64,000 nucleotides of DNA from Exiguobacterium antarcticum DSM 14480 (GCF_000685865.1 NZ_JMKS01000003.1:558001-622000); one strand, 5' to 3'; positions 1 through 9,181 are shown, counted from the first letter of the stretch. The notes: generated from the letters alone by a model not told the origin. Program-made: numbers and translations.

Positions 1-170
1 ACGCAGAAGCCTACAACGGAAATGACTCTTCCGTCCACTGGGATCTAGTCAATATCCAACGTCCTGATTACGGTGGCGGTGAAATCTGGTTTGACGATGT
101 ATTGATTCGAAAAGATGGTCGGTTCGTGCTTCCGGAACTCGATGTCTTGAATCCTGAAAACTTGAAATAA
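1..170 (+). CDS. ampS: M29-family aminopeptidase (AmpS-like), C-terminal fragment
   Basis: Only the last 55 codons are in the window, read from base 3 to the TAA at 168-170. The visible tail contains [20 protein letters not shown] followed by [14 protein letters not shown] and ends in LNPENLK. This is the conserved C-terminal block of M29 thermophilic-type metallo-aminopeptidases, in which the H and D residues bind the two catalytic metals. In Bacilli ampS lies beside a dps gene, as it does here (convergent). The family assignment is confident; the N-terminal part lies outside the window. Confidence 0.85.
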   Translation, partial: AEAYNGNDSSVHWDLVNIQRPDYGGGEIWFDDVLIRKDGRFVLPELDVLNPENLK

Positions 171-173
171 GTC

Positions 174-219
174 AAAAACGGATGGCACATTCCTTATAGG
201 ATGCAGCCATCCGTTTTTT
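174..219. terminator. Bidirectional intrinsic terminator between ampS and dps
   Basis: AAAACGGATGG pairs with CCATCCGTTTT around a loop of about 20 bases. It has a T-run on the plus side and an A-run on the other, so it can serve both convergent genes. Confidence 0.75.
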
Positions 220-221
220 CA

Positions 222-662
222 TTATTTTTTTAACGTCGCCCGCAACATCCAAATCTGTTTCTCGATTTCTTTAGCTTGCGCTAACAAATCGTCTTCGACC
301 GTTACATCCTGCGATTCAAGATGTTCGATTGCATCTAACATCTCTTTCCGGACCTGTTGGAAATCACTGATGACCGATTCAACCATCTCGTCCGCTGATA
401 AACCTGATTTTGCCTCTTCAAGCGTCGTTTGTTCCAGATATTCTTTTAGTGTCGCAGAAGGCATTCCGTTGTTCATTAACAGACGTTCTGCTACGACGTC
501 ATATTGTTCAGATACCCACGTATACAATTCTTCAAGTTTTACATGTAACGTCAAAAAGTCAGGACCTTTGATGTACCAGTGATAGTTATGGAGTTTTACG
601 AACAGGACACCATAGTTCGCCACCTGTTGGTTTAAAGCAGTTTTAGCATGATTACTAATCAT
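222..662 (-). CDS. dps: Dps-family DNA-protecting ferritin-like protein
   Basis: A 146-residue protein of normal Dps length. Residues 25-50 carry HNYHWYIKGPDFLTLH and KLEELY, the inter-subunit ferroxidase site of the Dps family (His, His, Asp and Glu ligands). The family forms 12-subunit shells that oxidise and store iron, usually with hydrogen peroxide, protecting DNA in stress and stationary phase. The start is supported by a GAGAGGAG Shine-Dalgarno sequence upstream. A sigma-B-like promoter lies about 50 bases upstream. Miniferritin identity is very likely; DNA binding itself cannot be seen from sequence. Confidence 0.93.
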   Translation of the reverse strand: MISNHAKTALNQQVANYGVLFVKLHNYHWYIKGPDFLTLHVKLEELYTWVSEQYDVVAERLLMNNGMPSATLKEYLEQTTLEEAKSGLSADEMVESVISDFQQVRKEMLDAIEHLESQDVTVEDDLLAQAKEIEKQIWMLRATLKK

Positions 663-709
663 CGTAGATTTCTCCTCTCGTAAAAACTATGTTTTGTTCT
701 ATATCATCT

Positions 710-735
710 TTATCCTTAAATAACAAAACTTAAAC
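710..735 (-). promoter_or_regulatory. Putative sigma-B promoter for dps
   Basis: On the minus strand GTTTAA is followed after 14 bases by GGATAA, one mismatch from the sigma-B consensus GTTTAW-N12-15-GGGWAW. It lies about 50 bases upstream of the dps start. B. subtilis dps belongs to the general stress regulon, which fits. Called by eye. Confidence 0.45.
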
Positions 736-792
736 ATGATTTCATGAGAGAATCTTCCGATGTCCGATTTAAGTGGAACCGACCTTCTAGAC

Positions 793-1308
793 TCACTGTG
801 GACGCTTCAATCCTTTGAGCATGTATCCACCTTTAAAATCGACCGAGTCAAATGCCACCAGAAAAGCCTTTGGTTCATATTCTTCGACCAGGTTGCGTAA
901 GAGCTTCATTCGTGTCCGAGCAGCCAGCACATCCAAGCGATAACGAATCCCGTCCCGCCCTTGTCCTTGGTAGTGGGTAACACCAAATCCATTGTCCCGG
1001 ATGACTTGAATCAACTCAGCCGGGAAATCCTGTGTATGGACTTGAATCATATTGTATCCGATGGCAAGCTTCCGCTCGACGAATCCTCCAATGAGAATGC
1101 CAAGTCCAAACCCAAGCGCATAGACAATCATTCCGACTGTCGTCAAATCGCGGAATACGATTCCAAGCGCAAAGATATAAATCAACGTTTCAACTGTCCC
1201 CAAGACACCTGCGATGACAGTTCTTCCTTTGACGAGCATGATGGTACGTAATGTCAAGACAGGTACATAAATCAGCTGTAATAATAAGATCAATAAGATT
1301 TGGCCCAT
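793..1308 (-). CDS. UPF0316/DUF2179 membrane protein
   Basis: About 171 residues. The N-terminal 80 residues form three hydrophobic segments containing LTLRTIMLVKGR and GFVERKLAIGYNMIQV. A cytosolic DUF2179-like domain follows (about residues 90-170, with LDVLAARTR). This is the UPF0316 (B. subtilis YebE-like) layout. The chosen ATG at 1308 has GAAAGGA eight bases upstream. A longer in-frame ORF reaches 1395, but its first 29 residues have no ribosome-binding site and are not family-like. Molecular function is unknown; DUF2179 domains are proposed to bind ligands. Confidence 0.8.
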   Translation of the reverse strand: MGQILLILLLQLIYVPVLTLRTIMLVKGRTVIAGVLGTVETLIYIFALGIVFRDLTTVGMIVYALGFGLGILIGGFVERKLAIGYNMIQVHTQDFPAELIQVIRDNGFGVTHYQGQGRDGIRYRLDVLAARTRMKLLRNLVEEYEPKAFLVAFDSVDFKGGYMLKGLKRPQ

Positions 1309-1430
1309 GACGTCGTTCCTTTCTAAATAACATATCCTCACTATTCCAAAAATCAATTCAAGATGCAATGAAAAGTTAACGACTTTCCGAGTCAATAACT
1401 CCTCCTTTTTTTACTGGTTCACGAAACAGA

Positions 1431-1464
1431 CAAAAAAAGACACCGACAAATTTCCGTCAGTGTC
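1431..1464 (-). terminator. Intrinsic terminator after murC
   Basis: GACACTGAC pairs imperfectly with GTCGGTGTC, and a run of seven T follows on the minus strand just downstream of the murC stop. Confidence 0.75.
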
Positions 1465-1482
1465 CGATTTGTATTTTTATAT

Positions 1483-2778
1483 TCACTTCGTATCTTCATA
1501 CTGCTGTTGATACGTTTGAATGTCCCCTGCTCCCATGAAGAGCAATACGGCATTTTCATGTTTACTTAACAGTGATACGTTGTCCCGTGTCAAAATTTCC
1601 GACCCCGGTACTTTTTCTTGCAGATCCTCTACACGAACTTGTCCTTCTTGTTCACGTGCTGATCCAAAGATCTCGCACAGATACGTCGCATCTGCTTCAC
1701 GTAACGATGTCGCAAAATCATCCATGAATGATTTCAAGCGAGTGTACGTGTGCGGTTGGAAAATTGCCACGACTTCACGATCCGGATATTTTTTCCGTGC
1801 CGATTCAATCGTTGCACTGATCTCTTTTGGATGGTGCGCATAATCATCAACTAGAATCTGTGAACCAAAACTTGATTCACTGAAACGGCGTTTAACGCCA
1901 CCAAACGAAGACAGACGTGTTGCAACGTCCTCTTTGCTTAATCCTTCATACTGGCAGATTGCAATGACAGACAATGCATTTAAGACATGATGCTGTCCAA
2001 AACCAGGAATCAAGAACGTACCGTAGAAATCATCGCGGAGATAAACGTCAAACGATGTCCCGTCCGGTGTTGATGTTGCGTTTTCCGCTCGGAAATCATT
2101 GTTTTCGCCAAAACCATAATACAAGACAGGAACATTCGCCTGGATGTTCTGAAGATGTTCGTCGTCTCCACACGCCACGATCGCTTGTTTGACTTGCATC
2201 GCCATCTCTTGGAAGGCGGATACGACGTCGTCGATGCCTGTAAAGTAGTCCGAATGATCAAAATCAATGTTCGTCATGATCGCATAATCCGGTTTGTAGT
2301 ATAAGAAATGCCGTTTGTACTCACATGCTTCGAATACGAACGCTTTAGCATCTTCTACCCCCGCACCTGTGCCATCACCGATTAAAAATGCCGTCGGCGT
2401 GATGCCACTTAATACGTGTGACAATAAACCAGTCGTCGATGTCTTACCGTGCGAACCTGTAATCGCAACCGACCGATACTCATCTGCTAAATACCCTAAG
2501 AAATCGTAATAATGATAAATCGTCAAATCCAGTTCCTTTGCCCGAGCAATTTCTGGATGATCATCACCAAAGGCATTCCCCTGGATGATGACTTGATTTT
2601 CTTTAATGTTGTCCGCACTAAACGGGAAAAACGGAATTCCTTTTGCCCGTAAGGCATCTTCCGTAAAAATATGCTTTTCAATATCAGAACCTTGCACTTG
2701 ATGATTCATTTCATGTAGTACTTGGGCAAGCGCACTCATCCCAGTCCCTTTAATCCCTACAAAATGATAGTTTGTCAT
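1483..2778 (-). CDS. murC: UDP-N-acetylmuramate--L-alanine ligase MurC
   Basis: 431 residues. MurC adds L-alanine to UDP-MurNAc with ATP, the first step in building the peptidoglycan stem peptide in the cytosol. The N-terminus has the nucleotide-binding [11 protein letters not shown], and residues 105-120 hold the Mur-ligase ATP loop [13 protein letters not shown]. Later come the central-domain [10 protein letters not shown] and the C-terminal [11 protein letters not shown] and QPHTYTR blocks. The ATG at 2778 is preceded by GGAGGG at 7 bases; an ATG five codons upstream would overlap that site. It is last in line after the ytpP-Q-R genes, as in B. subtilis. Confidence 0.96.
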   Translation of the reverse strand: MTNYHFVGIKGTGMSALAQVLHEMNHQVQGSDIEKHIFTEDALRAKGIPFFPFSADNIKENQVIIQGNAFGDDHPEIARAKELDLTIYHYYDFLGYLADEYRSVAITGSHGKTSTTGLLSHVLSGITPTAFLIGDGTGAGVEDAKAFVFEACEYKRHFLYYKPDYAIMTNIDFDHSDYFTGIDDVVSAFQEMAMQVKQAIVACGDDEHLQNIQANVPVLYYGFGENNDFRAENATSTPDGTSFDVYLRDDFYGTFLIPGFGQHHVLNALSVIAICQYEGLSKEDVATRLSSFGGVKRRFSESSFGSQILVDDYAHHPKEISATIESARKKYPDREVVAIFQPHTYTRLKSFMDDFATSLREADATYLCEIFGSAREQEGQVRVEDLQEKVPGSEILTRDNVSLLSKHENAVLLFMGAGDIQTYQQQYEDTK

Positions 2779-2856
2779 ATATGAGCCCTCCAATTCACGT
2801 TCCGGTCCGTACCATCGGGCTTGGGTACAAAACCTGTACCATTATAGCAAACCGAT

Positions 2857-3681
2857 TTATTTTTTACCATGTAAATTATTTTGTTCCCGTCGTGCACGAT
2901 ACATTGCCATCAAGTCCTTCGTCGTCATCACGACATTGACCGGCGGACCCGCCGGTTTTTTTATCGGTGTCTGATTTCCTTCTACCGCAGTCTCAACAGC
3001 AACCGTCGTCTCGGCCTCCGCGACGACGTCAGTCGCTTCAGGCGTTGCGAAGCGGCGTCCTGTTTCTTCTTCCACCGTTTCAAGTGGAACTGCTGCTTGC
3101 GTATCCTCAACTACTCGAGAATGCGGTGGAGCCGCTTCAGTCAGTGGACTGATTAATCCGGATTCTGCCTCGACATCCACGTCCTTTTCATCGATGGTCC
3201 GACCGATTGCTGCCTGTTCAGGCAAAGCTACATCATCCGACTCTTGTTCTTCTGATGGCTCTTCGACCTCATCTTCTATCGGCAGTTCGATTGTCGGCTC
3301 AGGAACAAGGATGTCAGCATCAGTCATCGGGACTAGACCGGCATCTGCTTCAGTCAAATCTGTCTGTTCCATCGTCTCGATCCGTGACACTTCATTCGTT
3401 TCGTCTGTCTCATGTTCAAGCGTCTCTTCCATTCTTTCCTCTTTGAGCTCACTTGAAACCTCGACTTCTGATTCGTCTGAATGGATTTCTTCCTGGATCG
3501 ACCGTTGCTTTTTAGGTCGCTGGAATCCGTAAATAGGCGATGGAACATCCGTCAACACGAAGCGATCTTCACGTTCTTCTTTTTTTGGACGTTCGACGGG
3601 TTTCGTTTCTTTTTCACCTGCCAATTCCCGTCGAATCCGTGCTGCCTGTTCCTTTAACGACTGTTCATAACGATTGCTCAT
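2857..3681 (-). CDS. SftA-like linker protein lacking the translocase motor
   Basis: 274 residues, acidic and low in complexity. The N-terminus is charged (MSNRYEQSLKEQAARIRREL), then comes VPSPIYGFQRPKK at about residues 46-58. A Glu/Thr/Val-rich linker of about 170 residues follows, and the tail is GPPVNVVMTTKDLMAMYRAR. The PSPIYGF motif and the tail resemble the stretch that precedes the FtsK-type motor in SftA/YtpS translocases, and the gene occupies the sftA slot between ytpR and murC. No Walker A/B motor is present, and only 78 bases separate the gene from murC, so the motor is absent rather than frameshifted. Homology is inferred from motif and position; function is unknown. Confidence 0.55.
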   Translation of the reverse strand: MSNRYEQSLKEQAARIRRELAGEKETKPVERPKKEEREDRFVLTDVPSPIYGFQRPKKQRSIQEEIHSDESEVEVSSELKEERMEETLEHETDETNEVSRIETMEQTDLTEADAGLVPMTDADILVPEPTIELPIEDEVEEPSEEQESDDVALPEQAAIGRTIDEKDVDVEAESGLISPLTEAAPPHSRVVEDTQAAVPLETVEEETGRRFATPEATDVVAEAETTVAVETAVEGNQTPIKKPAGPPVNVVMTTKDLMAMYRARREQNNLHGKK

Positions 3682-3718
3682 TCCTTCACCCCTCCATCTT
3701 GTTAAAAAATCGGTCGAA

Positions 3719-4327
3719 TTATCGACCGATTAAAAATGTTTCTCCCGTTTTCGCTGATTCATCTAATACAAGAATTCCTTTTGCCTGCGGTGCATCCGCT
3801 AATGCCAATTCACGAGCAGAGCACAGCATGCCACTCGAAGCTACTCCGCGAAGCGAAGACGGACGAATGATTAATCCAGAAGGCATGACTGCTCCAGGCT
3901 TCGCCACTACTACTTTTTGTCCCGCTGCGACGTTCGGTGCGCCACAAACGATTTGCAACGTATGCCCATCCACTTCAACTTGACAGACCGATAACTTATC
4001 CGCATCTGGATGTTTTTCGGCAGACACGACGAATCCAACTACGAATTTAGGCGAATAGTCGATGTCGCGGGACTCGAAGTCCACTCCATTTTCTCCTAAT
4101 ACGTGTTGAATCGTTTCAACCAGTTCAGGTGTCACATCAACAGGTCCAACTGTGTCTAACGTAAACTGATTTGACGCTTCAAAGATATTATAACCGATGA
4201 CGTCTTCTCCATGAAAAATCGTTGCCACGTTTCCTTTTCGTTCAGCTGTGATTTCAGCACGCGGTGCATCTGCTAAGATAACCATCAAGACGTCCCCGAC
4301 ACCTTCTTTATTGTAAAAAACATTCAT
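3719..4327 (-). CDS. ytpR: YtpR-family tRNA-binding-domain protein
   Basis: 202 residues from the ATG at 4327. An upstream start at 4348 would sit too close to the GAAGGGAG ribosome-binding site. Residues 1-85 form the YtpR N-terminal domain (MNVFYNKEGVGDVLMV). The C-terminal half is an EMAP/Trbp111-type OB fold with VGFVVSAEKHPDADKLSVCQ, QIVCGAPNVAAGQ and the closing SSGMLCSAREL, also found in the beta subunit of phenylalanyl-tRNA synthetase. It probably binds tRNA or another structured RNA; the biological role is undefined. It lies within the ytpP-ytpQ-ytpR run. Confidence 0.9.
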   Translation of the reverse strand: MNVFYNKEGVGDVLMVILADAPRAEITAERKGNVATIFHGEDVIGYNIFEASNQFTLDTVGPVDVTPELVETIQHVLGENGVDFESRDIDYSPKFVVGFVVSAEKHPDADKLSVCQVEVDGHTLQIVCGAPNVAAGQKVVVAKPGAVMPSGLIIRPSSLRGVASSGMLCSARELALADAPQAKGILVLDESAKTGETFLIGR

Positions 4328-4380
4328 GCAATCCATGACTCCCTTCAAACTTTCTCACAATGCCTATTGTAGCAGATTAT

Positions 4381-5178
4381 TTAACTTTTCGGCTGCTTGT
4401 TTTTTGCAAGGACGAAGACCGGTTCTAGATTCCCTTCGTCGTAGATAAACGGGAGTGCCGTAACGGGAACTCGGCCATTCGTAAAGAAATCAAACATCAA
4501 TTGTTGCAAGACATCATATCCGGCATCGTTTCGAATATCGGCGAAGATTAAGACGTCTTGATGAGGGATGCCGACCGCAAACTCCCCTGTCATTTTTTCG
4601 GCATAGTCGCTTAACAATTGTTTATTTAAGACACGACTTGCCTCGTATCCGTCCCCCGTACTTAAAAAGTAAAAGACGTTCCCAACTACTTCATCGGTTT
4701 TAAAGGGGGCATCCAGTGTCTTTACGTTAAAGCGAGCCGCTTCCGACAGATGCTCAGCCGTCCACCCTGCTTGTGCTAACAATTCTTCATCAATCAACCG
4801 GTACGTTGCACCCAGGTCGAGCGCATACATGATTTTTGTTTCACCCGTATGAGGGGTACTGATGATTTTTTTACCTTCTTTTGTTTCATCCGCAAATGAT
4901 TTCGACCGGATGACAGGGAACACCTTTTGTTCATGCCCCGTCAACGAAACGGGTTCAGTCTGTTCCAGGACGGCTTTGATATATTCAATCGTTTCTTCTA
5001 CTGCTATGACACCACGACGCTTCGTTTTCGCAACAAGTGGGTTCAGACCAAGATCAACACCTGTCCGGTCCTGTTTTCGTTCGATCCGGAGAACTGATTT
5101 TTCCCGGTCAAAATACGTCGTATAACGTGATGTTTCAAAAGCCTCTGTCACCAGACGGCGAATTTGTTGTAGTTCCAT
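4381..5178 (-). CDS. ytpQ: YtpQ/DUF1444 family protein
   Basis: 265 residues matching the UPF0354/DUF1444 family in size and context. Recognisable stretches are LGLNPLVAKTKRRG near the N-terminus and MYALDLGATYRLIDEELL in the middle. It has no membrane segment or signal peptide, so it should be cytosolic. The function is unknown. It is placed between ytpP and ytpR as in B. subtilis. The ATG at 5178 follows AAAGGGTGA. Confidence 0.85.
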   Translation of the reverse strand: MELQQIRRLVTEAFETSRYTTYFDREKSVLRIERKQDRTGVDLGLNPLVAKTKRRGVIAVEETIEYIKAVLEQTEPVSLTGHEQKVFPVIRSKSFADETKEGKKIISTPHTGETKIMYALDLGATYRLIDEELLAQAGWTAEHLSEAARFNVKTLDAPFKTDEVVGNVFYFLSTGDGYEASRVLNKQLLSDYAEKMTGEFAVGIPHQDVLIFADIRNDAGYDVLQQLMFDFFTNGRVPVTALPFIYDEGNLEPVFVLAKNKQPKS

Positions 5179-5200
5179 GAATCTGTTTCACCCTTTCCTA

Positions 5201-5228
5201 TTAAAAAAAGCGAGTCAGCGCTCGCTTT
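5201..5228 (-). terminator. Intrinsic terminator after ytpP
   Basis: On the minus strand AAAGCGAG, a six-base loop and CTCGCTTT are followed by a T-run. It lies right after the ytpP stop and before ytpQ, so ytpQ may have its own promoter or depend on read-through. Confidence 0.75.
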
Positions 5229-5232
5229 GATC

Positions 5233-5541
5233 TCAAACTGTCTCTAAAAATGCTGTAACTTGTTCCGGTGTTTTTCGTTCTTTCCCGACATAACGACCTG
5301 TCTCTTCATTTTCACGGTAAGCGACAAAACTTGGAATGCCGAAGATATTCATTTCCTGGGCAATTTCAAGGTGCTCATCACGATCGACGTAATAAAAATT
5401 GAACTCACTAAACGTCTGTTCCATCTCCGGCATAAACGGGTCTAAAAACCGGCAATCCGGACACCAGTTGGCGGAAAAGAGAAATACAGAACTTTCTTGT
5501 TTGGCTTGATCAAATTGTGCTTTCGATTCTAATTTTTTCAT
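5233..5541 (-). CDS. ytpP: Thioredoxin-like protein YtpP
   Basis: 102 residues, the size of a single thioredoxin fold. The active site FSANWCPDCRFLDPFMPE lies at about residues 22-39, so the redox pair is CPDC rather than CGPC. The cis-proline loop is FGIPSFVAYR. It has no signal peptide and is cytosolic. It is probably a thiol-disulfide oxidoreductase of unknown partner. First of the ytpP-ytpQ-ytpR group. Confidence 0.9.
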   Translation of the reverse strand: MKKLESKAQFDQAKQESSVFLFSANWCPDCRFLDPFMPEMEQTFSEFNFYYVDRDEHLEIAQEMNIFGIPSFVAYRENEETGRYVGKERKTPEQVTAFLETV

Positions 5542-5666
5542 TCAGTCCACTCCTTCAATACATGCTTTTTTCATTGGCTTCATCATAGCATATTCGAATG
5601 TTTCTGTACGATTTCGTGTTCTGTTTGCTATACTGCAACTAGAAAATGTCTTGAAAGGAAATGACT

Positions 5667-5957
5667 ATGACTGACCAACCTATCAAACATCCCTTCGAAC
5701 GCTTTGTCGGTTTTGTCGGCATGACAAGTTGTCTGAGATACGGCTATTCGTTTATCGACTCTGAACGCAGCCTTCCCCAAATTCTCCTCTTGCTCGTCGT
5801 CGGATTTGCCATCATCATGTTGCTCGAACTATTCACAAAGCAACTTGCCCGAAAATTACCAATCGTTCGGATGCGTTATTTGCTTCCGCTTTATGTTTTG
5901 TATTTGTATGTCTTCTTTATCAGCTTCTACTCCAGTTCATTTGGTTTTTCGCTGTGA
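5667..5957 (+). CDS. Small membrane protein of unknown function
   Basis: 96 residues from the ATG at 5667, which has GAAAGGA seven bases upstream; the ATG at 5661 is too close to that site. It shows two strongly hydrophobic segments (around QILLLLVVGFAIIMLLEL and LLPLYVLYLYVFFISFY) separated by a basic loop. I do not recognise a family. It is monocistronic and faces the EIIC gene across a shared terminator. Confidence 0.6.
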   Translation: MTDQPIKHPFERFVGFVGMTSCLRYGYSFIDSERSLPQILLLLVVGFAIIMLLELFTKQLARKLPIVRMRYLLPLYVLYLYVFFISFYSSSFGFSL

Positions 5958-6030
5958 ACACAGAAATCGTTTTTACGCATGCTCTGCAAGAATCAAATCA
6001 AGCAATTCAAAAAAATCATTTCATCTCGAC

Positions 6031-6066
6031 AAAACAGGGAGCGGATTTCAAATCCGCTCCCTGTTT
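6031..6066. terminator. Bidirectional intrinsic terminator
   Basis: A perfect inverted repeat of about 17 bp per arm (AAAACAGGGAGCGGATTT and its complement) lies between two convergent genes. Confidence 0.85.
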
Positions 6067-6101
6067 TGTGTAAAGACCTCCGGTTATAGCCACCTCATCT
6101 T

Positions 6102-7124
6102 TTAGTATTCAATTTTCAAATCACCATCTTTAATTCGTCCGATACGCCGTAAGCCGCGATAAATCAAATAACTCAACAAGGCTGGAGCGATAAAACATAG
6201 GACGATCACCGCTAAATAATATTCCGCTTCAAAACCCATTGTCTTCAATAACATCAATGGACCAACAAGTCCACTCGTCCCCATACCTGACCCTTCCGGA
6301 TTACTTTCTAGCGTCAACAAAACTGTCGCAAACGGTGCTAATATGGCTCCCGCAAGCGTGGGTGGTACAATCGTCCATGGATTTCGGATGATATTGCCGA
6401 CCTGCAGCATAGATGTTCCTACGCTCTGGGCGATGAAACCACCAATCCCATTATCACGGTAACTGATGACACCAAAGCCGATCATTTGCGCCGCGCATCC
6501 GATCGTCGCCGCCCCTGCCGCTAGTCCATCCAGTCCCAGCATGATTCCAAGTGCGGCACTTGAAATCGGGGCTGTCAAGGCAAGTCCCATCACGGTCGCA
6601 ACGAAAATCCCCATAATCAAAGGTTCCCGTTCCGTTCCCCAACGAATGACTTCTCCTAAGTCAGTCATCAAGGTCCCAATCCAGGCGCCGATATATTTTC
6701 CGCTTACGAAACCGACCAACAATGTGATGAAAGGCGTTAAAATGATGTCAAGACGTGTTGTCTTCGAAACCAACTTCCCGATTTCAGTAGCGATGACCGT
6801 CGCCACATAACTTCCGGCAGGTCCTCCTGCTTCGTAACCAAATGCACCGACGGCAACGGCAGAAAACAGGACAAGCGGTGGTGCTTCAAGTGCAAACGCA
6901 ACGGCGACACCAATCGCTGGTCCGGTCAGTGCAATCGCTTGTTCACCAACCGTACTTAAAAACGAGGCATCGATCCCTCTTGTAACTAGTCCTTCGCCGA
7001 TCGTCTTTAAAATCAATCCCATGATCAAGGAGCTGAACAGTCCTAATGCCATATAACTCAAAACCGTGATGAAGTATATTTTCGGACTCAGTAAAATCCC
7101 TTTCTTTTTTAACACGTTTAACAA
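6102..7124 (-). CDS. PTS EIIC-like permease (PTS_EIIC_2 type)
   Basis: About 340 residues with roughly nine or ten membrane segments, rich in Gly and Ala. It resembles the PTS_EIIC_2 family (stand-alone EIIC-like integral membrane proteins), with EAGGPAGSYVA and LTAPISSAALG among the conserved loops. No EIIA or EIIB gene is adjacent, so transport coupled to phosphorylation is not shown. The start is taken as the TTG at 7124, because AGGAGG lies about ten bases upstream; an ORF running back to 7229 has a non-family N-terminus. Substrate unknown. Confidence 0.75.
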   Translation of the reverse strand: MLNVLKKKGILLSPKIYFITVLSYMALGLFSSLIMGLILKTIGEGLVTRGIDASFLSTVGEQAIALTGPAIGVAVAFALEAPPLVLFSAVAVGAFGYEAGGPAGSYVATVIATEIGKLVSKTTRLDIILTPFITLLVGFVSGKYIGAWIGTLMTDLGEVIRWGTEREPLIMGIFVATVMGLALTAPISSAALGIMLGLDGLAAGAATIGCAAQMIGFGVISYRDNGIGGFIAQSVGTSMLQVGNIIRNPWTIVPPTLAGAILAPFATVLLTLESNPEGSGMGTSGLVGPLMLLKTMGFEAEYYLAVIVLCFIAPALLSYLIYRGLRRIGRIKDGDLKIEY

Positions 7125-7225
7125 GATGCCACTTCCTCCTGAATTAAAATCAGATTCATTATAACAAAACATCAGAAAAAGGACATACACTTGTTTTATC
7201 ATCTGACAAGACAAAAAGAACATCC

Positions 7226-7268
7226 ACAAAAAAACTGAAGAGGATACGTGACGTATCTCCCTTCAGTC
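7226..7268 (-). terminator. Intrinsic terminator after the M42 peptidase gene
   Basis: ACTGAAGGGAGATACGT pairs with ACGTATCCTCTTCAGT (one mismatch), followed by a T-run on the minus strand. Confidence 0.8.
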
Positions 7269-7272
7269 AGAA

Positions 7273-8343
7273 TCATTTCACTTGTAACGTGGCAAGTGTC
7301 GTCGTATCGAGTTGTGTCACCAGTTTTTTGAGTAGCTCTTTTGCTGCATCGTAATCATCCGTATGCATGATCGATGCATGCGTATGAATGTAACGTGCTG
7401 GAAGACCCACGACAGTTGTCGGGATGCCGTTGTTCGAACGGTGGATGACACCACCATCCGTCCCGCCCGCTCCGACGTAGTATTGATATGGAATCTGATT
7501 CGACTCTGCCGTATCCAACACATAATCCGTCATCTCTTTTGATAAAATCATCACGCTGTCCTTGATCCGCAATAACGGACCTTGTCCCAATTGTCCAAAT
7601 TCTGTCTTGTCACCTGAAGCATCATTCGCTGGAGAAGCATCGACGACAAACGCGACGTCTGGATCAATCAGATTCGTTGCGGTTTGCGCCCCACGTAAGC
7701 CAACTTCTTCTTGGACCGTCGCCCCTGAGAAAAGCACGTTTGGATGATCGGATGCTGTCGTTTCCTCTAATAATTCAATCGCCATACCGACCCCATACCG
7801 ATTGTCCCATGCTTTTGCCATGATTTTCTTCGGATTCGCCATCGGGGTGAACGGGAAAAACGGAACAGCCGGAATGCCCGGACGAATCCCAAACGACTCG
7901 GCCTCTTCTTTTGTGTCTGCCCCGACATCAATGAACATATCTTTGATCGCCATCGGTTTATTCCGGACTTCATCTGTCAATAAGTGTGGTGGTATTGATG
8001 CGATGACTCCAGGAATGATTCCCTGATCCCCACAAATCGAGAACCGTTGTGCAAGCAAGACTTGACTCCACCATCCACCAAGCGGTTGAATCCGAAGCAT
8101 CCCGTTTTTGGTGATTTGTGTCACCATGAAGGCGACCTCATCCATGTGTCCTGCGACCATGACTCTTGGACCATCCGCTTGCCCTGTCCGTTTTCCAAAA
8201 ACCGACCCCAGACCATCCGTAATGATTTCATCGGCCACCGGTGTCATCCGTTCTTTGACGAACTGTCTGACATCATGTTCAAATCCAGGTGCACCATTCA
8301 ATTCCGTTAACGTTCGAAACAACTCTCTTGTTTTTTCATTCAT
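7273..8343 (-). CDS. ytoP: M42-family metallo-aminopeptidase (YtoP-like)
   Basis: 356 residues. The M42 glutamyl/deblocking aminopeptidase family uses two metal ions and forms tetrahedral 12-mers in the cytosol. Visible signatures are [12 protein letters not shown] (metal His/Asp), [12 protein letters not shown] (bridging Asp), [15 protein letters not shown] (catalytic Glu pair), VVDASPA, and the C-terminal [17 protein letters not shown] and [11 protein letters not shown]. The ATG at 8343 has GGAGG at 8 bases, so the ORF extension to 8391 is not used. Monocistronic. Confidence 0.93.
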   Translation of the reverse strand: MNEKTRELFRTLTELNGAPGFEHDVRQFVKERMTPVADEIITDGLGSVFGKRTGQADGPRVMVAGHMDEVAFMVTQITKNGMLRIQPLGGWWSQVLLAQRFSICGDQGIIPGVIASIPPHLLTDEVRNKPMAIKDMFIDVGADTKEEAESFGIRPGIPAVPFFPFTPMANPKKIMAKAWDNRYGVGMAIELLEETTASDHPNVLFSGATVQEEVGLRGAQTATNLIDPDVAFVVDASPANDASGDKTEFGQLGQGPLLRIKDSVMILSKEMTDYVLDTAESNQIPYQYYVGAGGTDGGVIHRSNNGIPTTVVGLPARYIHTHASIMHTDDYDAAKELLKKLVTQLDTTTLATLQVK

Positions 8344-8463
8344 ATGTATCGCCTCCTGTTCATTCATTATACAAAATTTTGCTTCAATCACTTAACCTTT
8401 TGTTTCTCACTGGGCGAATTATTTGGTACAGTAGGAATAGAACCTGTAAGGAGGGGAATTTTA

Positions 8464-8766
8464 ATGAAAAAACGCTATTGGATTATCGGTCTTGCAGCAG
8501 CTGTCGTCGCCGCTTTCGCAGTCAAGAAGGCTGTAGACAACAAACAATTATCTGCCGAGGAAGCGCTCGAAATCACGAAACGCACATTTTCAGCAAAAGG
8601 ACGTGTCCAAGGTGCATGGATCTCTGCAACACCAGAGGCGTACGCATATGAGTCACGTGACTACCAAAGCTACAAAGGTGGCATCTCGGTCCTTGAAGGT
8701 GACGACGAAAAGACGTATCAATTTACCGTTGATGCGGAAACAGGTGCTTTACTCGAATACGCATAA
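8464..8766 (+). CDS. Small exported or anchored PepSY-like protein
   Basis: 100 residues. The N-terminus MKKRYWIIGLAAAVVAAFAV is a signal peptide or signal anchor without a clear lipobox. The remainder reads ISATPEAYAYE ... YQFTVDAETGALLEYA, a layout seen in PepSY-type domains, with the DAETG turn typical of them. B. subtilis has a similar small gene (ytzB) next to ytoP, which agrees with the position here. The ribosome-binding site is GGAGGGG. Function unknown. Confidence 0.65.
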   Translation: MKKRYWIIGLAAAVVAAFAVKKAVDNKQLSAEEALEITKRTFSAKGRVQGAWISATPEAYAYESRDYQSYKGGISVLEGDDEKTYQFTVDAETGALLEYA

Positions 8767-8771
8767 TATGT

Positions 8772-8807
8772 AGACCATACTTCGATTGACGAAGTATGGT
8801 CTTTTTT
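8772..8807 (+). terminator. Intrinsic terminator
   Basis: AGACCATACTTCG, a five-base loop and its exact complement are followed by TTTTTT. It terminates the PepSY-like gene just before the next ribosome-binding site. Confidence 0.9.
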
Positions 8808-8824
8808 GAGGAGGAGAGTTCCCT

Positions 8825-9181
8825 ATGGGTCTACTCGCCACGATTTTTGTGCTCATCGTCGCGTTAGAACACTTTTATATTTTGGCGCTCGAGATGTTTT
8901 TCTTATCATCTCGTCCCGCGCTGCGTACATTTAATTTGACGAAAGAAGCCGCCGCAGATCCCCGCATCAAGACGCTGTTCGCAAATCAAGGGTTGTACAA
9001 CGGCTTTCTTGCCGCCGGTCTGATTTTTGGATTGATTCTCGGTTCGTCTGCTGTTCAACTGTTTTTCCTCGCCTGCGTCATCATTGCCGCTCTTTACGGA
9101 GCCGCGACGGCCAACCTTTCGATTTTTTGGAAACAAGGTTTACCTGCAATCCTTGCTTTTTTATTCGTTTTGTTCGTTTGA
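8825..9181 (+). CDS. DUF1304 family membrane protein
   Basis: 118 residues with four hydrophobic helices. DUF1304 hallmarks are the N-terminal VALEHFYILALEMFF and the loop LFANQGLYNGFLAAGL. Function unknown; predicted to be an inner-membrane protein. The gene has a strong GAGGAGGAG ribosome-binding site. Its downstream terminator region has been split by an insertion sequence. Confidence 0.85.
   Translation: MGLLATIFVLIVALEHFYILALEMFFLSSRPALRTFNLTKEAAADPRIKTLFANQGLYNGFLAAGLIFGLILGSSAVQLFFLACVIIAALYGAATANLSIFWKQGLPAILAFLFVLFV

Noticed and set aside
2881-3532. Several plus-strand ORFs rich in Ser and Arg opposite the SftA-like gene
   Set aside because: Antisense shadows of the low-complexity Glu/Val linker.
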